From: an uncultured Bacteroidia bacterium
GTDB taxonomy: Bacteria > Bacteroidota > Bacteroidia > Bacteroidales > Prolixibacteraceae
Assembly (NCBI GenBank): GCA_903902325.1
Contig: CAIUUO010000181.1
Coordinates: 1 to 50,557 of the forward strand
Length of the DNA stretch: 50,557 nt
Direction of reading: 5' to 3'
Both the position numbers and the translations under genes were made by a program. The notes beneath the pieces were generated by a model. It saw only the letters and a list, made by a program, of their open reading frames with translations. It did not search any database and was not told the DNA's origin. Positions 8,183 through 17,564 of the stretch are shown here, in pieces. How positions within the stretch are numbered: position 1 is the stretch's first letter; each line of letters begins with the position of its first letter.

Positions 8183-10447
8183 ATGGCTAAATTGAACCAA
8201 GATGCGCTGGATTACCATAGCAATGGCAGACCAGGCAAAATTTCGGTTGTTCCAACCAAACCTCATGCGACGCAACGGGATTTAGGCCTTGCGTATACTC
8301 CGGGAGTTGCAAGTCCCTGTCTTGCCATCAAAGACAATCCGGATGATGTATACAAATATACAGCCAAAGGTAACCTCGTTGCGGTCATTTCCAATGGTAC
8401 CGCTGTTCTCGGACTGGGAAACATCGGTCCTGCTGCCGGAAAACCAGTGATGGAAGGCAAAGGTCTGCTGTTCAAAATCTATGCAGACATTGATGTATTT
8501 GACATAGAACTGGATGCACTCGATCCCGAACTTTTTATCCAAACCGTCAAAGCGCTGGCCCCAACCTTTGGTGGGATCAACCTTGAGGATATCAAGGCAC
8601 CTGAATGCTTCGAAATCGAAGAGCGTTTAAAGAAAGAGCTCGACATTCCAATCATGCACGACGATCAGCATGGTACGGCAATTATCTCATCAGCAGGTTT
8701 GCTCAATGCTGTTGAAATGGCCGGAAAAAAGATTGAGGATGTCAAAATCGTTGTCAACGGAGCCGGAGCTGCAGCCGTTTCCTGCACCAGACTCTATATT
8801 TCACTTGGCGCCAAGCGCGAAAATGTCCTGATGTGTGACAGCAAAGGCGTCCTTCACCATGAAAGGCCTGACCTCAACAGTTCCAAGATGGAATTTGTAC
8901 GCAACACTCCATGCCGTACACTAGCTGACACGCTAGTTGGAGCCGATGTTTTCATCGGATTGTCTGTGGCAGGAGTCCTGACCAAAGAGATGGTGCAAAC
9001 CATGGCCCCAAATCCAATCGTTTTCGCTCTTGCCAATCCCGATCCTGAGATTGCGTATGCAGATGCAAAAGCTTCGAGGGATGACCTGATTTTTGCAACA
9101 GGACGTTCTGACTATCCCAACCAGATCAACAACGTGCTGGGATTTCCATTTATCTTCAGGGGAGCTTTGGACGTAAGGGCCAGAGCCATTAATGAAGAGA
9201 TGAAAATCGCCTGTGTAAGGGCCCTGTCAGCGTTGGCCAAGGAAAAAGTACCAGAAGAAGTGTTGACTGCTTACAATGCACGCAATATCGTTTACGGCCG
9301 TGAATATTTCATCCCGAAACCGATGGATCCCCGTCTGATTACCCGCATCGCGCCAGCTGTTGCTAAAGCTGCGATGGAATCAGGTGTGGCCCGCATCGAC
9401 ATCACGGATTGGGATGCCTATGCATCTGAACTTGGACAAAGACTTGGTTCAGAAAATAAATTAATCTCCATGATCATCGATAAGGCAAAACAGGATCCCA
9501 AAAAAGTTGCCTTCCCCGATGCCAGTGATTATGAGGTATTGAAGGCTGCCAACATAGCTTATATGGACAAAATGGCAACGCCCGTTCTGATTGGAAATGA
9601 GGAGAAAATCAGGAAACTGATTGAAGAGAATGAACTTGATTTTGGTGACGTAGAGATCGTCGACTGCCGGAACCGTCCGAACGACCGATTGCGCCGCAAA
9701 TATGCCCAGGTATTTTTTGAAAAAAGAAGACGAAAAGGTGTAACACTTGAAGAAGCGGTCGACAAAATGTTCGACAAACATTATTTCGCGGCTATGATGC
9801 TTGAATGCGGAGACGTTGACGCAGTAGTTTCGGGTTATTCAACCCGTTACGCAGAAGCAATCAAACCGGCCCTGGAGATTATCGGAAAGAAACCCGATGT
9901 ATCCAAGATCTTCGGAATGCACTTGATCATCAGCCCAAAAGGCACCTTTTTCCTCGCTGATACGACCATGGATTCTGCTCCTGATGTAAATAACCTTGTT
10001 GACACGGCAGTACAGGCGTCCAAAGTTGTCAGGATGTTTAACATCGAACCCAATGTGGCCATGTTGTCCTATTCCAACTTTGGATCCAACCACGAACCAT
10101 CTCCGACCAAGGTTCGTGAAGCCGTTAAGATTCTTCACAGGGACTACCCGGATATGGTTGTAGATGGTGAAATGCAATTAAGTGTTGCCGTCAACAAGAA
10201 GATCCGCAAGGAGATGTATCCATTCAACAGACTAGCGGAGAAAGATGCCAATGTTTTGATTTTCCCGAACCTGAGCTCAGCCAATATTTCCATGCATAGT
10301 CTCCAGCACATCGCCGGATGCGAAACCTTGGGGCCAATCCTGGTAGGTAACAGGAAGTCCGTACAGGTCATGCAAATGCATTGTACCGTAAGAGACGTGG
10401 TCAACATGATTGCAATTGCAGTGGTTGATGCTCAGAACCTCGGCTAG
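8183..10447 (+). CDS. maeB: NADP-dependent malic enzyme with C-terminal phosphotransacetylase-like domain
   Basis: A 754-aa two-part protein of the MaeB type. The first 430 residues are the malic enzyme, which oxidatively decarboxylates malate to pyruvate with NAD(P)H formation. It has the [10 protein letters not shown] motif near residue 38, a metal-binding [11 protein letters not shown] segment, and the [10 protein letters not shown]-like dinucleotide fold ([16 protein letters not shown]). The C-terminal 320 residues resemble phosphate acetyltransferase ([48 protein letters not shown]). In known MaeB proteins this part binds acetyl-CoA and regulates activity rather than catalysing transfer. 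It is monocistronic, with a strong terminator 38 bases downstream. Confidence 0.95.
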   Translation: MAKLNQDALDYHSNGRPGKISVVPTKPHATQRDLGLAYTPGVASPCLAIKDNPDDVYKYTAKGNLVAVISNGTAVLGLGNIGPAAGKPVMEGKGLLFKIYADIDVFDIELDALDPELFIQTVKALAPTFGGINLEDIKAPECFEIEERLKKELDIPIMHDDQHGTAIISSAGLLNAVEMAGKKIEDVKIVVNGAGAAAVSCTRLYISLGAKRENVLMCDSKGVLHHERPDLNSSKMEFVRNTPCRTLADTLVGADVFIGLSVAGVLTKEMVQTMAPNPIVFALANPDPEIAYADAKASRDDLIFATGRSDYPNQINNVLGFPFIFRGALDVRARAINEEMKIACVRALSALAKEKVPEEVLTAYNARNIVYGREYFIPKPMDPRLITRIAPAVAKAAMESGVARIDITDWDAYASELGQRLGSENKLISMIIDKAKQDPKKVAFPDASDYEVLKAANIAYMDKMATPVLIGNEEKIRKLIEENELDFGDVEIVDCRNRPNDRLRRKYAQVFFEKRRRKGVTLEEAVDKMFDKHYFAAMMLECGDVDAVVSGYSTRYAEAIKPALEIIGKKPDVSKIFGMHLIISPKGTFFLADTTMDSAPDVNNLVDTAVQASKVVRMFNIEPNVAMLSYSNFGSNHEPSPTKVREAVKILHRDYPDMVVDGEMQLSVAVNKKIRKEMYPFNRLAEKDANVLIFPNLSSANISMHSLQHIAGCETLGPILVGNRKSVQVMQMHCTVRDVVNMIAIAVVDAQNLG

Positions 10448-10484
10448 GATTCGCCAGGTTTTTATCTAAATACCGGATTAAATT

Positions 10485-10521
10485 AAGAGAGGCTGTCCCA
10501 ATAGGTGACAGCCTCTCTTTT
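10485..10521 (+). terminator. Strong rho-independent terminator after maeB
   Basis: AGAGAGGCTGTC (10486-10497) pairs perfectly with GACAGCCTCTCT (10507-10518) around the loop CCAATAGGT, and TTTTA follows. The 12-bp perfect stem is the clearest terminator in the window. The rest of the 257-base gap to 10705 is AT-rich with no supported gene. Confidence 0.88.
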
Positions 10522-10704
10522 AAATTTGGCCTTTGAACAGAATTTCCAGCATATGAAAAATAAATTAAAAAATTCCAAACCCAATTTATTAAGTCATCAA
10601 AAGTTAAAACCGAAAATTAATTGGAATATTCGGTTTATACGTACGGCGATCTTAAAAAGAGTTCAAAAAGTAATATATTGGCGCAAAATCATGTAATTTC
10701 AATT

Positions 10705-12024
10705 ATGTCAAAAATTCTTTCTTTACTAATTTCCATACTTTTGTCTGTCAATTGTTTATCCCAAACCCACTGGCGGATACAGAACGAAAACGGTGAAGAA
10801 CTATTGTTAACCATTACCATCCACCCTGAAAATTCAACTTTTGAAGCACATACACGGAAAGATGCACTTCGGGAGATGGCAGGTACATTCACCTATATGC
10901 TGGCAAAAACGGCTGGAAAACTAAGATATCCTGAAATAGTTCACAGCGAAGGCAAAATAACTTTTCTGGGTGATACCACGTTCTATAACGGAAGTTTCGA
11001 TTACCTTGACAAATCATTTCCCTTGACGGCCAAAAGCTGGAAAAGTAGTTTTACAGGCATTCTCACTGATAAACGCAACAGGACTCACGCATTAAAAGGG
11101 ATAAAAGAAAGCAATGAACAACCACTGCGGGATTACTCCATCCTGATCACCAATGCCTTTGCTATAACAGAAAAATATTACTGGGATCGCAATTTGGTTA
11201 AATCATCAGACTGGCTCTCATTTAAAAGTAAGGTGAATGAATTGAAATCAAAAATATCTGATGATTATGAATTGGGTGCCACGCTTTTCTGGTTAAGCAA
11301 AAAACTCCCTGTAGCACCCTATGAAATAAAAAAAATTTCCCCTACTGAAAATGATCCGATAACGGAAAAAATATATGCAGCTCGTGAAGTGAAGTCAGGA
11401 ATTGCTTTTCTGGACCTATCTGACCTCCCTGCAGAAAAAGAAAAAATGGATCAGCTTTTCAAGGATATTCAAAAGAAAGGCTTTTCCGTCATGATTCTTG
11501 ATGCCAGAGGCCGTAAAAATCTACGATTGATTTCCGCAGCATTATTGGCCGACCACCTCACCACCCTCCCCGCAGACTGGGGAGTGTACCTTACCAGAAA
11601 ATGGCTGGATAACAATTCTGCCAACTTAAAGCCGACTGAATACAACCAGAAATTCAAAAATGCAGCGCTGCCCCCAGATGCTAACCAGAATTTATACCAG
11701 GAATCTGGACGTTACCTGAAACCTGACCCTGCAACGACAATTTTCAAGGGCAAAATTTTCGTTCTGACTGATCAAAAAACGTCCCGGATTGCAGAGGCAC
11801 TGGCAATCTGGCTAAAGAACGACAAACTTGCCACCATTGCAGGCCAGAAAAGTGCCGGTATGCCGATGCTTTTTGAGGGAATCAATATGGACAGTCAGTA
11901 CAGGATTACCATACCAACTGCACAATTTTTTGATAAACTGGGAAACAGCCATTTTGGCGCTGGTGTAGAACCGGATATTGCAACTGAGGAAGATGCGTTA
12001 AACGCAGTGCTTAAACGAATGTGA
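10705..12024 (+). CDS. Secreted S41-peptidase-like protein with degenerate active site
   Basis: A 439-aa protein with a signal peptide (MSKILSLLISILLSVNCLSQ). The ATG at 10705 was chosen because it gives that signal; the longer frame from 10621 adds an unlikely extension. The C-terminal half reads like the C-terminal processing protease (S41) fold: YAAREVKSGIAFLDLSDLP, FSVMILDARGRKN, then KIFVLTDQKTSRIAEALAIWL and ATIAGQKSAGMPM, and finally FFDKLGNSHFGAGVEPDI. In active S41 enzymes the helix start reads T-A/S-S-A-x-E with the nucleophilic serine; here the aligned text is T-S-R-I-A-E, so Arg appears to replace that serine. I infer a fold retained without normal protease chemistry. No PDZ domain is recognised. 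Neighbours give no functional hint. Confidence 0.6.
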   Translation: MSKILSLLISILLSVNCLSQTHWRIQNENGEELLLTITIHPENSTFEAHTRKDALREMAGTFTYMLAKTAGKLRYPEIVHSEGKITFLGDTTFYNGSFDYLDKSFPLTAKSWKSSFTGILTDKRNRTHALKGIKESNEQPLRDYSILITNAFAITEKYYWDRNLVKSSDWLSFKSKVNELKSKISDDYELGATLFWLSKKLPVAPYEIKKISPTENDPITEKIYAAREVKSGIAFLDLSDLPAEKEKMDQLFKDIQKKGFSVMILDARGRKNLRLISAALLADHLTTLPADWGVYLTRKWLDNNSANLKPTEYNQKFKNAALPPDANQNLYQESGRYLKPDPATTIFKGKIFVLTDQKTSRIAEALAIWLKNDKLATIAGQKSAGMPMLFEGINMDSQYRITIPTAQFFDKLGNSHFGAGVEPDIATEEDALNAVLKRM

Positions 12025-12043
12025 AAATTGGAAAATGGGAGGA

Positions 12044-12138
12044 TGTGCTGATTAGCTGATGTGTTAATGTGCTGATAATATATTGCCGGATTTTCACATT
12101 TCCGAATCAACTCATCAACTAATCAACTAATCAGCACA
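12044..12138. repeat. Inverted repeat of GCTGATTAG words between convergent genes
   Basis: TGTGCTGATTAG (12044-12055) is the exact reverse complement of CTAATCAGCACA (12127-12138). Both arms continue imperfectly with GTTGATTAGTTGAT-like text. It fills the 122-base gap between the convergent S41-like and GH31 genes and may act as a terminator stem. The same words recur at 13944-13968. Confidence 0.65.
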
Positions 12139-12146
12139 TTGGCAAT

Positions 12147-13937
12147 TCACCTCGAAATTAGAAGTACTCCATCTTTCACCTCCTTGATTCTTGCAATCAA
12201 TCTTAATTTTTGTGCATCATATTGATAATCCTCAGAATCTGCCAGTTCAACTCCATTGAAAGATATTTTAACCGGCTTTTTTTCCAAATGAACATTAAAT
12301 ATGGAAGGCTTTTTCATCTCCTTCAGGATGAGTTCCACCCGATCCGGGAAGTTGTTCATTGAGACTGTTGAACTTCCTGTTTTATCCGGATTGTGGACCG
12401 TAAACTTATTGTCAACACCTGGATAAATCAGCCATGTGAGTGAACCCTTGTTGGCTTCACTGCCCAAGCCCGTGTAACTTCTTTCAACATTCAACGGGAC
12501 AATGGCTCCTTCCCGAATATAGACAGGGTATTCATCCAAAGGATATTCCTTCTCGAAAGTGGTCGGATTTTTACCCTCCACCACCATTTTATCATTAAAA
12601 AAATAATACCACTTTCCGGCCGGAAGTGTTACCGCACATTTTAAATCGTCACGGTAGACTGGCGTTACTGCAAAATCTTCACCAAACATATATTGGTATT
12701 TTCCATCGATTGGTTTCTGCAGAACTCTCCCACCCTCATGTCCGGTTACGACATAACTGTACATGTAGGGCACCAATTCCGTATGCAGCCATGAGAATTT
12801 GCGGATTACCTCAAGTTCCTGAGGTGTGCGGTGCCATAAAGCCCGTTCTCCGTGTCCACCGTTGAGAAACAGGCCACAGAACGTGGAGAGCTGAGTCCAA
12901 CGCGTATACAAACGGGGTGGAATAGTATTTCCGGAGAATCCGGCCACATCAGAGCCAATGACATTGTACCTCAGTTTTGCAGCTGCCAGAATACTCCTGA
13001 TTGCAGCTTCAATTCCTTCAACTCCACCAAAGGCAAGATCCTTCGCTTGTTTACCTTCAGCAGTCATCCCGGGTTTCGATTCCCAGGCATGTATCTGGTC
13101 GCCAACCCAGGTGACAGGAGCGGCATCCAACGGGGCAAATCCCTCCGGATGGTACCAACGGTCTATAGATCTTGCAAGGGTAATAAATTCAGGGTTTTGT
13201 GTCAACCCATGCTGGTATTCATCCCTGTAATAATGATCCATATAGGTCCTTGTCGACATCAAACCTGATTTGGTAGATTTATAGGGAAAAGGAATTGGTC
13301 CCAGCATCGTATAGAACAAGGTTGCTGTTCCATCGAGTTTCCAACCGTCGATGCCAAGATCGAACATGGTTTGCTGACGCTCCCTCCACCATTTCATTGC
13401 TTCGGGGTTCGAATAATCGATGAATCCACCTTCACCCTGCCACCATTTGTTTTTTTCTCCGTGTCCGGCAAGGTAACCTTTGTCAAAAGCCTGCCTGAAA
13501 AAATCTTCCGACTCCCTGATTCTGGTGCTTTTACTGTAACTATTGACCATATTGGTAATCCAGCAGACAACCCTGTAGCCCCGGCCCTGAAGACCGAGGA
13601 ACCATTTCTTTGGATTCGGATATTTCAGTGTATCAATTTCATAATCATTGTACCGCAGACTCCAGGGACTGTCTATCAGTATAGTCCTTACCGGAATATC
13701 AAATTTTGCATAACCATTCAAAAGGGTATCGGCACGTTCAGCCGTGTTGACATCATCTTCCCATAACCAGCACTCCAGCGCCCATGCAGGAGTCAGGGGT
13801 GGATTAGCATGTCGCTGTTGATTGAAGAACATTCCCCGGAAGGGGTAAGCAAACCAGAAATAATAAACCAAGAATAAGATGATGGCTGTACCCAGAAGGA
13901 TTTTTTTCCAGCGACCTGCTTTTTTGTTAAAAGTCAT
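12147..13937 (-). CDS. Membrane-anchored glycoside hydrolase family 31 enzyme
   Basis: A 596-aa protein. An N-terminal basic stretch and one hydrophobic helix (about residues 12-31) act as an anchor or uncleaved signal. The GH31 (beta/alpha)8 barrel begins soon after, at PAWALECWLWEDDVN, with the presumed nucleophile Asp202 in GIDGWKLDGTAT and the presumed acid/base Asp280 in VTWVGDQIHAWE. SDVAGFSGN and the RWTQLSTFCGLFLNGGHGERALW segment are also family-like. A C-terminal beta-sandwich follows (GKWYYFFNDKMVVEG, YPVYIREGAIVPL). The usual N-terminal beta-sandwich of about 200 residues is missing. GH31 enzymes cleave alpha-glucosides, alpha-xylosides or sulfoquinovosides; the exact substrate is not readable. 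It is convergent with the S41-like gene. Confidence 0.88.
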   Translation of the reverse strand: MTFNKKAGRWKKILLGTAIILFLVYYFWFAYPFRGMFFNQQRHANPPLTPAWALECWLWEDDVNTAERADTLLNGYAKFDIPVRTILIDSPWSLRYNDYEIDTLKYPNPKKWFLGLQGRGYRVVCWITNMVNSYSKSTRIRESEDFFRQAFDKGYLAGHGEKNKWWQGEGGFIDYSNPEAMKWWRERQQTMFDLGIDGWKLDGTATLFYTMLGPIPFPYKSTKSGLMSTRTYMDHYYRDEYQHGLTQNPEFITLARSIDRWYHPEGFAPLDAAPVTWVGDQIHAWESKPGMTAEGKQAKDLAFGGVEGIEAAIRSILAAAKLRYNVIGSDVAGFSGNTIPPRLYTRWTQLSTFCGLFLNGGHGERALWHRTPQELEVIRKFSWLHTELVPYMYSYVVTGHEGGRVLQKPIDGKYQYMFGEDFAVTPVYRDDLKCAVTLPAGKWYYFFNDKMVVEGKNPTTFEKEYPLDEYPVYIREGAIVPLNVERSYTGLGSEANKGSLTWLIYPGVDNKFTVHNPDKTGSSTVSMNNFPDRVELILKEMKKPSIFNVHLEKKPVKISFNGVELADSEDYQYDAQKLRLIARIKEVKDGVLLISR

Positions 13938-13943
13938 TACGAA

Positions 13944-14089
13944 TGAGTTGATTAGTTGATGTGCTAATTTGTCGATGAAGTACTTCTCATTTTAGTTAAC
14001 TTGGATCGACTTCTTTATGTTATAAGCCTCATTATCAAACATTTTTAATTTATAAACCAACTCCAAAATCGAAAATCGAAAATGAAATT
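13944..14089. repeat. Intergenic word repeats between CPBP and GH31 genes
   Basis: The 152-base gap carries GAGTTGATTAGTTGATGTGC text at 13945-13964, the same family as at 12044-12138. It also carries AAAATCGAAAATCGAAAATG text at 14065-14084, the family also seen at 7051 and 43689. No hairpin strong enough to call a terminator was found. Confidence 0.5.
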
Positions 14090-15286
14090 TCATCTTATCA
14101 TTTTGAGTCCAAAGATGAGTACTCCAATGTTGACAAGGGTGTGAACCAATGCACTGTAGAAAACATTTTTGGTTTTGATGTAGGTATACCCATATGCCCA
14201 TCCTGCCAGACATGCCAGACCAATATAAATAATGGATTTGGCGTGGTAATGAACCAATCCGAAAGTGACACCTGTGATGGCCAGTGATGTATAAACTCCC
14301 ATGCCATATTTGCCTGATTTTTCAATCAGGTAAGCTGAACCAAACATAATGACAGTGATCATGGCAGGAAACCATTTCATTTTTCCTTCCAGGGTATAAC
14401 CGACTAAAAGGGCACCAATCACTAGTAATCCAAATCCTATTTGCCAGAAAATCAGCCAGGATTTTCCCTGTGCGATTCTTTTTGCCAGCATATTCTGGAG
14501 AATCCCTCGAAAGAACAACTCCTCGAAGAGTGCTGTATGTAAAAAAGTGCCAACCAATGTAAAAAGTATGGATTTCAAAACTACATCCAAGGTCTCACTA
14601 TAACCTGTAATGGCAATAAAATTAACTGAAGATCCGAAAACAAAAATCAAGAGATAATAGGCCGCCCATACAGACAAGGCTGTGAGAAGATATTTCCATT
14701 TCAATTCGGGTACAAAACCAACATCTTTAAGTCCTCTGACGATGGCAAAAGCATACACCCCGGTCAAAATAATTATCACATGGGATACGGAATCAAATCC
14801 GGCTCCATTGATAGGAATATCACTGTTCTGACTGATACTTGAAAAGGCTGTCGGCAAAAGTGCAAGTACAAAAACAGTAAAGTCAATCCAACTGATTTTT
14901 CGGTCAGGAACATGGACCAAACCAAACACGATGACAGGAAAATAAATGATATAAACAAGCAGCCATGGCTTGCCTTCCTGCATGTTCTGTCCGTTTATCA
15001 ACATCCAAATGGTATAAAATGCAAGCATTAAAGTCGGGAAAAGGAGGGTATTCGACCAGGTTTTCCTGAACCAATTCTGCATCGGGCTGATAAATGCTTC
15101 CCTTCCAATCGTGAACTGTGTAAAATAAAGAAGGATGAAGAATGGAAGTGCCAACCACAATTCTGCAGTAGAGCATTTTCCGGAAGTATACAGAAGAAAT
15201 AATAGCGTAAGGATAAGAGTTGCAAAAGCGCCTTTTAGCAAGGAATTTACGAAGTTGCTTTTAGCCCCGATACTTTTTTCAGTCAT
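14090..15286 (-). CDS. CPBP-family intramembrane glutamic endopeptidase-like protein
   Basis: A 398-aa protein with about ten hydrophobic segments. The CPBP (Abi) domain sits in the C-terminal half with its three catalytic motifs: EELFFRG (Glu255, Glu256, Arg260), FGLVH (Phe342, His346) and HTLVN (His382, Asn386). Family members are intramembrane proteases related to Rce1, used for prenyl-protein processing in eukaryotes and for bacteriocin immunity or unknown roles in bacteria. The N-terminal 200 residues are extra membrane helices not needed for the core. The ATG at 15286 is preferred because the longer frame adds an unsupported hydrophobic stretch. It is divergent from a secreted hydrolase gene, and no peptide toxin gene is nearby. 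Confidence 0.82.
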   Translation of the reverse strand: MTEKSIGAKSNFVNSLLKGAFATLILTLLFLLYTSGKCSTAELWLALPFFILLYFTQFTIGREAFISPMQNWFRKTWSNTLLFPTLMLAFYTIWMLINGQNMQEGKPWLLVYIIYFPVIVFGLVHVPDRKISWIDFTVFVLALLPTAFSSISQNSDIPINGAGFDSVSHVIIILTGVYAFAIVRGLKDVGFVPELKWKYLLTALSVWAAYYLLIFVFGSSVNFIAITGYSETLDVVLKSILFTLVGTFLHTALFEELFFRGILQNMLAKRIAQGKSWLIFWQIGFGLLVIGALLVGYTLEGKMKWFPAMITVIMFGSAYLIEKSGKYGMGVYTSLAITGVTFGLVHYHAKSIIYIGLACLAGWAYGYTYIKTKNVFYSALVHTLVNIGVLIFGLKMIR

Positions 15287-15461
15287 GGTCAAAGATGTTG
15301 TTAATAAAAAAGAAGTAGTAAAAGCCGATAATAGTTGATTGAACAAATATACAAATAGCCCGACAATATGAACGGATTGCAAGAATTTTTCAATGAATTA
15401 TCTGATTTAATTTGAGTACAAATTTGTAAATTGTCAAACTTTCAATAAATAGTAAAACATC

Positions 15462-16232
15462 ATGAAAAAAATCATTTCGTCCGGAATATTTATAGTCTTG
15501 TTGTTTGCCAATCAATCTATTTATGCACAAGCGACCCGTTTTGAATCGGGGAAATACATCAACAGCAAAGGGGATACACTCAACTACAGGATACTCACTC
15601 CCGATGCCAACCCTGCGCGCAAATATCCACTGGTTGTCTTTTTACATGGTTCAGGTGAGCGGGGCAATGACAATGAAAAACAGCTTCAGTGGGGAGTTCA
15701 GAATTTCGCGACCGACCAGATGATGATCGCTCATCCGGCATTTATTCTAGCACCCCAGTGTCCGGCCAAACAAACCTGGTCGAATATCGGTCGCAAAAGG
15801 GGAAGCAGGGAAATGAAGCTTACTCCTATTCCAGCCAAACCATTGGAATTGCTGTTTGAACTTATCAACCAGTTCATTCAGAAAAATCCTGTAGATACTG
15901 CGCGAATCTACATCACCGGATTATCCATGGGTGGTTTTGGAACCTACGAAGCTTTGGAGCGAAACCCTCATTTATTCGCTGCGGCAGTACCAGTCTGCGG
16001 TGCGGGAGATACGTCCAGGGCGCCTATCATTGCACATATTCCGATCTGGATTTTTCATGGTGCAGAAGATCCGACTGTTGATCCACTCTGTTCTTTGGAT
16101 ATGTTGGAGGCGTTGCTGAAAGCCGGAGCGCATCCAGGAATAACAATGTTACCTGAAGTCGGACACTTCTCATGGTTGGGTGCCTACAGCGATATGAATA
16201 TGATGGAATGGCTTTTCAGGCAGCACAAATAG
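15462..16232 (+). CDS. Secreted alpha/beta hydrolase (COG4099-like esterase/peptidase)
   Basis: A 256-aa protein with a signal peptide (about residues 1-22, ending SIYAQ). The mature part is an alpha/beta hydrolase of the predicted peptidase/phospholipase-carboxylesterase type. The oxyanion region is PLVVFLHGSGERGND, the nucleophile elbow GLSMGG has Ser155, the acid is likely Asp203 in FHGAEDPTVD, and the base is His235 in PEVGHFSWLG. Such enzymes often remove acetyl or feruloyl groups from polysaccharides, but the substrate is not shown here. Its stop codon abuts the stop of the convergent acyltransferase gene with no base between. Confidence 0.85.
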   Translation: MKKIISSGIFIVLLFANQSIYAQATRFESGKYINSKGDTLNYRILTPDANPARKYPLVVFLHGSGERGNDNEKQLQWGVQNFATDQMMIAHPAFILAPQCPAKQTWSNIGRKRGSREMKLTPIPAKPLELLFELINQFIQKNPVDTARIYITGLSMGGFGTYEALERNPHLFAAAVPVCGAGDTSRAPIIAHIPIWIFHGAEDPTVDPLCSLDMLEALLKAGAHPGITMLPEVGHFSWLGAYSDMNMMEWLFRQHK

Positions 16233-17564
16233 TTAGGAAATACTAAATTCTATGGCGTAGATAAAATCGGATCGTAAAATCTTGAGTCGTTTAAATGATT
16301 TTTGATTGAATATCCTGAGTTTAAAAACCTGCATTAAATCCTGGTAAAAAAGGAGCAGGTTGTATGCGATTTTCCCGGCAAATGGCATCAGAATCAACGA
16401 TAATGCACTATAAATCAAATAACCGGAGAAAAACCAAATCAATCCGAACTCGATCAAATAAAACAAGGGAAACAAAACCAACCCGAGTGCGAAATTAAAG
16501 GAACTCACAAATGCCTTGTCTTTTAGCTTTCTGGTAAATAAAATTCTTGGAATAAAATAGGGCAATGCATTGAACAGAAATCCAAAGAGAAAAATCGGAA
16601 TGGAAACCAATGCACCAACTAAACGAAAAATCAAGTTCAGAAAATGAGTCGATGAAGCTTTAACAACCTGATCATCAGATACACCCACCTTTCCGGTCTC
16701 ACGCACATAGCTGTCTAATTTCTTTTTAATGTGCTCAAAGACTTCAGGGTGATTTGCCTCAACTTGCTCTATTCTTGAAACAAGATCCTGCTCAGCTTGA
16801 AATATTTGCAGATCTGGATCCAAGTTGAAATTCGTTTTTTTTGCATATTCTTTGCCGGCGATCATCCGGATATCCTCATAATCTGAATAATGAGCCGTAC
16901 TATTGATTTGCATCAAAAGTGGAGTAAGTTGTCCATGAATTTCATCCCGCAATGTGAGCATGGCATTTTGTTGATTTTCAGCATAACGTTCCTTGTATGC
17001 ATCAATGTTTAATGGCTCTCCATACTGTACAATGAGCGTTCGGTTAAATTTCCAGTAATGGTCATAGAATATTCCGACGGGAACCAGTTTTAAATCAAGC
17101 TCGAAATTATTTTTTTCTTCCGTTTCGAATGCGATGCGAGGAATGGCCTTTTTATGCGACAGCATTTGTCTTTTCCCCGAATGGGCAGCTTCGGGAAAAA
17201 GGGCTACTGATTCTTTGTTTTCGAGAGTTTGAGTGACGTAGTTGAAAATTTCCTCGTTGTTCGATAGATTTTCCTTGCCATCGCGGATGCGGTAAATGGG
17301 TATCATTTTCATAAACTTCAGGAACGATTTCACTGCCTTGATTTTGAAAATATCGGCCCTTGTCAGCCACACTGTCTGCAAAGGATTGGTGCAAACCAAA
17401 GCCAAAGGATCCATCAGAGCATTCTGATGGTTGGCGGCAAAAATGATTGGCTTGTCTTTGGGTATATTCTTGAGTCCTGAAACAATGATACGCTTATGGG
17501 TCAGCCAAAAAGCAAACCGAACATAACACCGCAAATTCTCATATCCTCTCGACCACTTTGCCAT
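16233..17564 (-). CDS. PlsC-type 1-acylglycerol-3-phosphate acyltransferase-like membrane protein
   Basis: A 443-aa protein. The acyltransferase domain begins near residue 25 with NHQNALMDPL, an HX5D form of the catalytic His-Asp motif (His46, Asp52). It continues with AVKSFLKFMKMIPIYRIRDG, then VALFPEAAHSG, the usual FPEG-like block. A long central region and two hydrophobic hairpins at about 310-420 (ALVSIPIFLFGFLFNALPYF, FALGLVLFPLFYLIEFGLIW) extend it well beyond simple PlsC. The ATG at 17564 is chosen over TTG at 17573. It overlaps the upstream transporter gene by 26 bases, so the two are probably co-transcribed and translationally coupled. It likely acylates a lipid intermediate; the acceptor is uncertain. 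Confidence 0.82.
   Translation of the reverse strand: MAKWSRGYENLRCYVRFAFWLTHKRIIVSGLKNIPKDKPIIFAANHQNALMDPLALVCTNPLQTVWLTRADIFKIKAVKSFLKFMKMIPIYRIRDGKENLSNNEEIFNYVTQTLENKESVALFPEAAHSGKRQMLSHKKAIPRIAFETEEKNNFELDLKLVPVGIFYDHYWKFNRTLIVQYGEPLNIDAYKERYAENQQNAMLTLRDEIHGQLTPLLMQINSTAHYSDYEDIRMIAGKEYAKKTNFNLDPDLQIFQAEQDLVSRIEQVEANHPEVFEHIKKKLDSYVRETGKVGVSDDQVVKASSTHFLNLIFRLVGALVSIPIFLFGFLFNALPYFIPRILFTRKLKDKAFVSSFNFALGLVLFPLFYLIEFGLIWFFSGYLIYSALSLILMPFAGKIAYNLLLFYQDLMQVFKLRIFNQKSFKRLKILRSDFIYAIEFSIS

Noticed and set aside
10505-10696. 63-codon ORF after the maeB terminator
   Set aside because: It starts within the terminator, is Lys/Asn-rich as expected from AT-rich DNA, and shows no conserved features.
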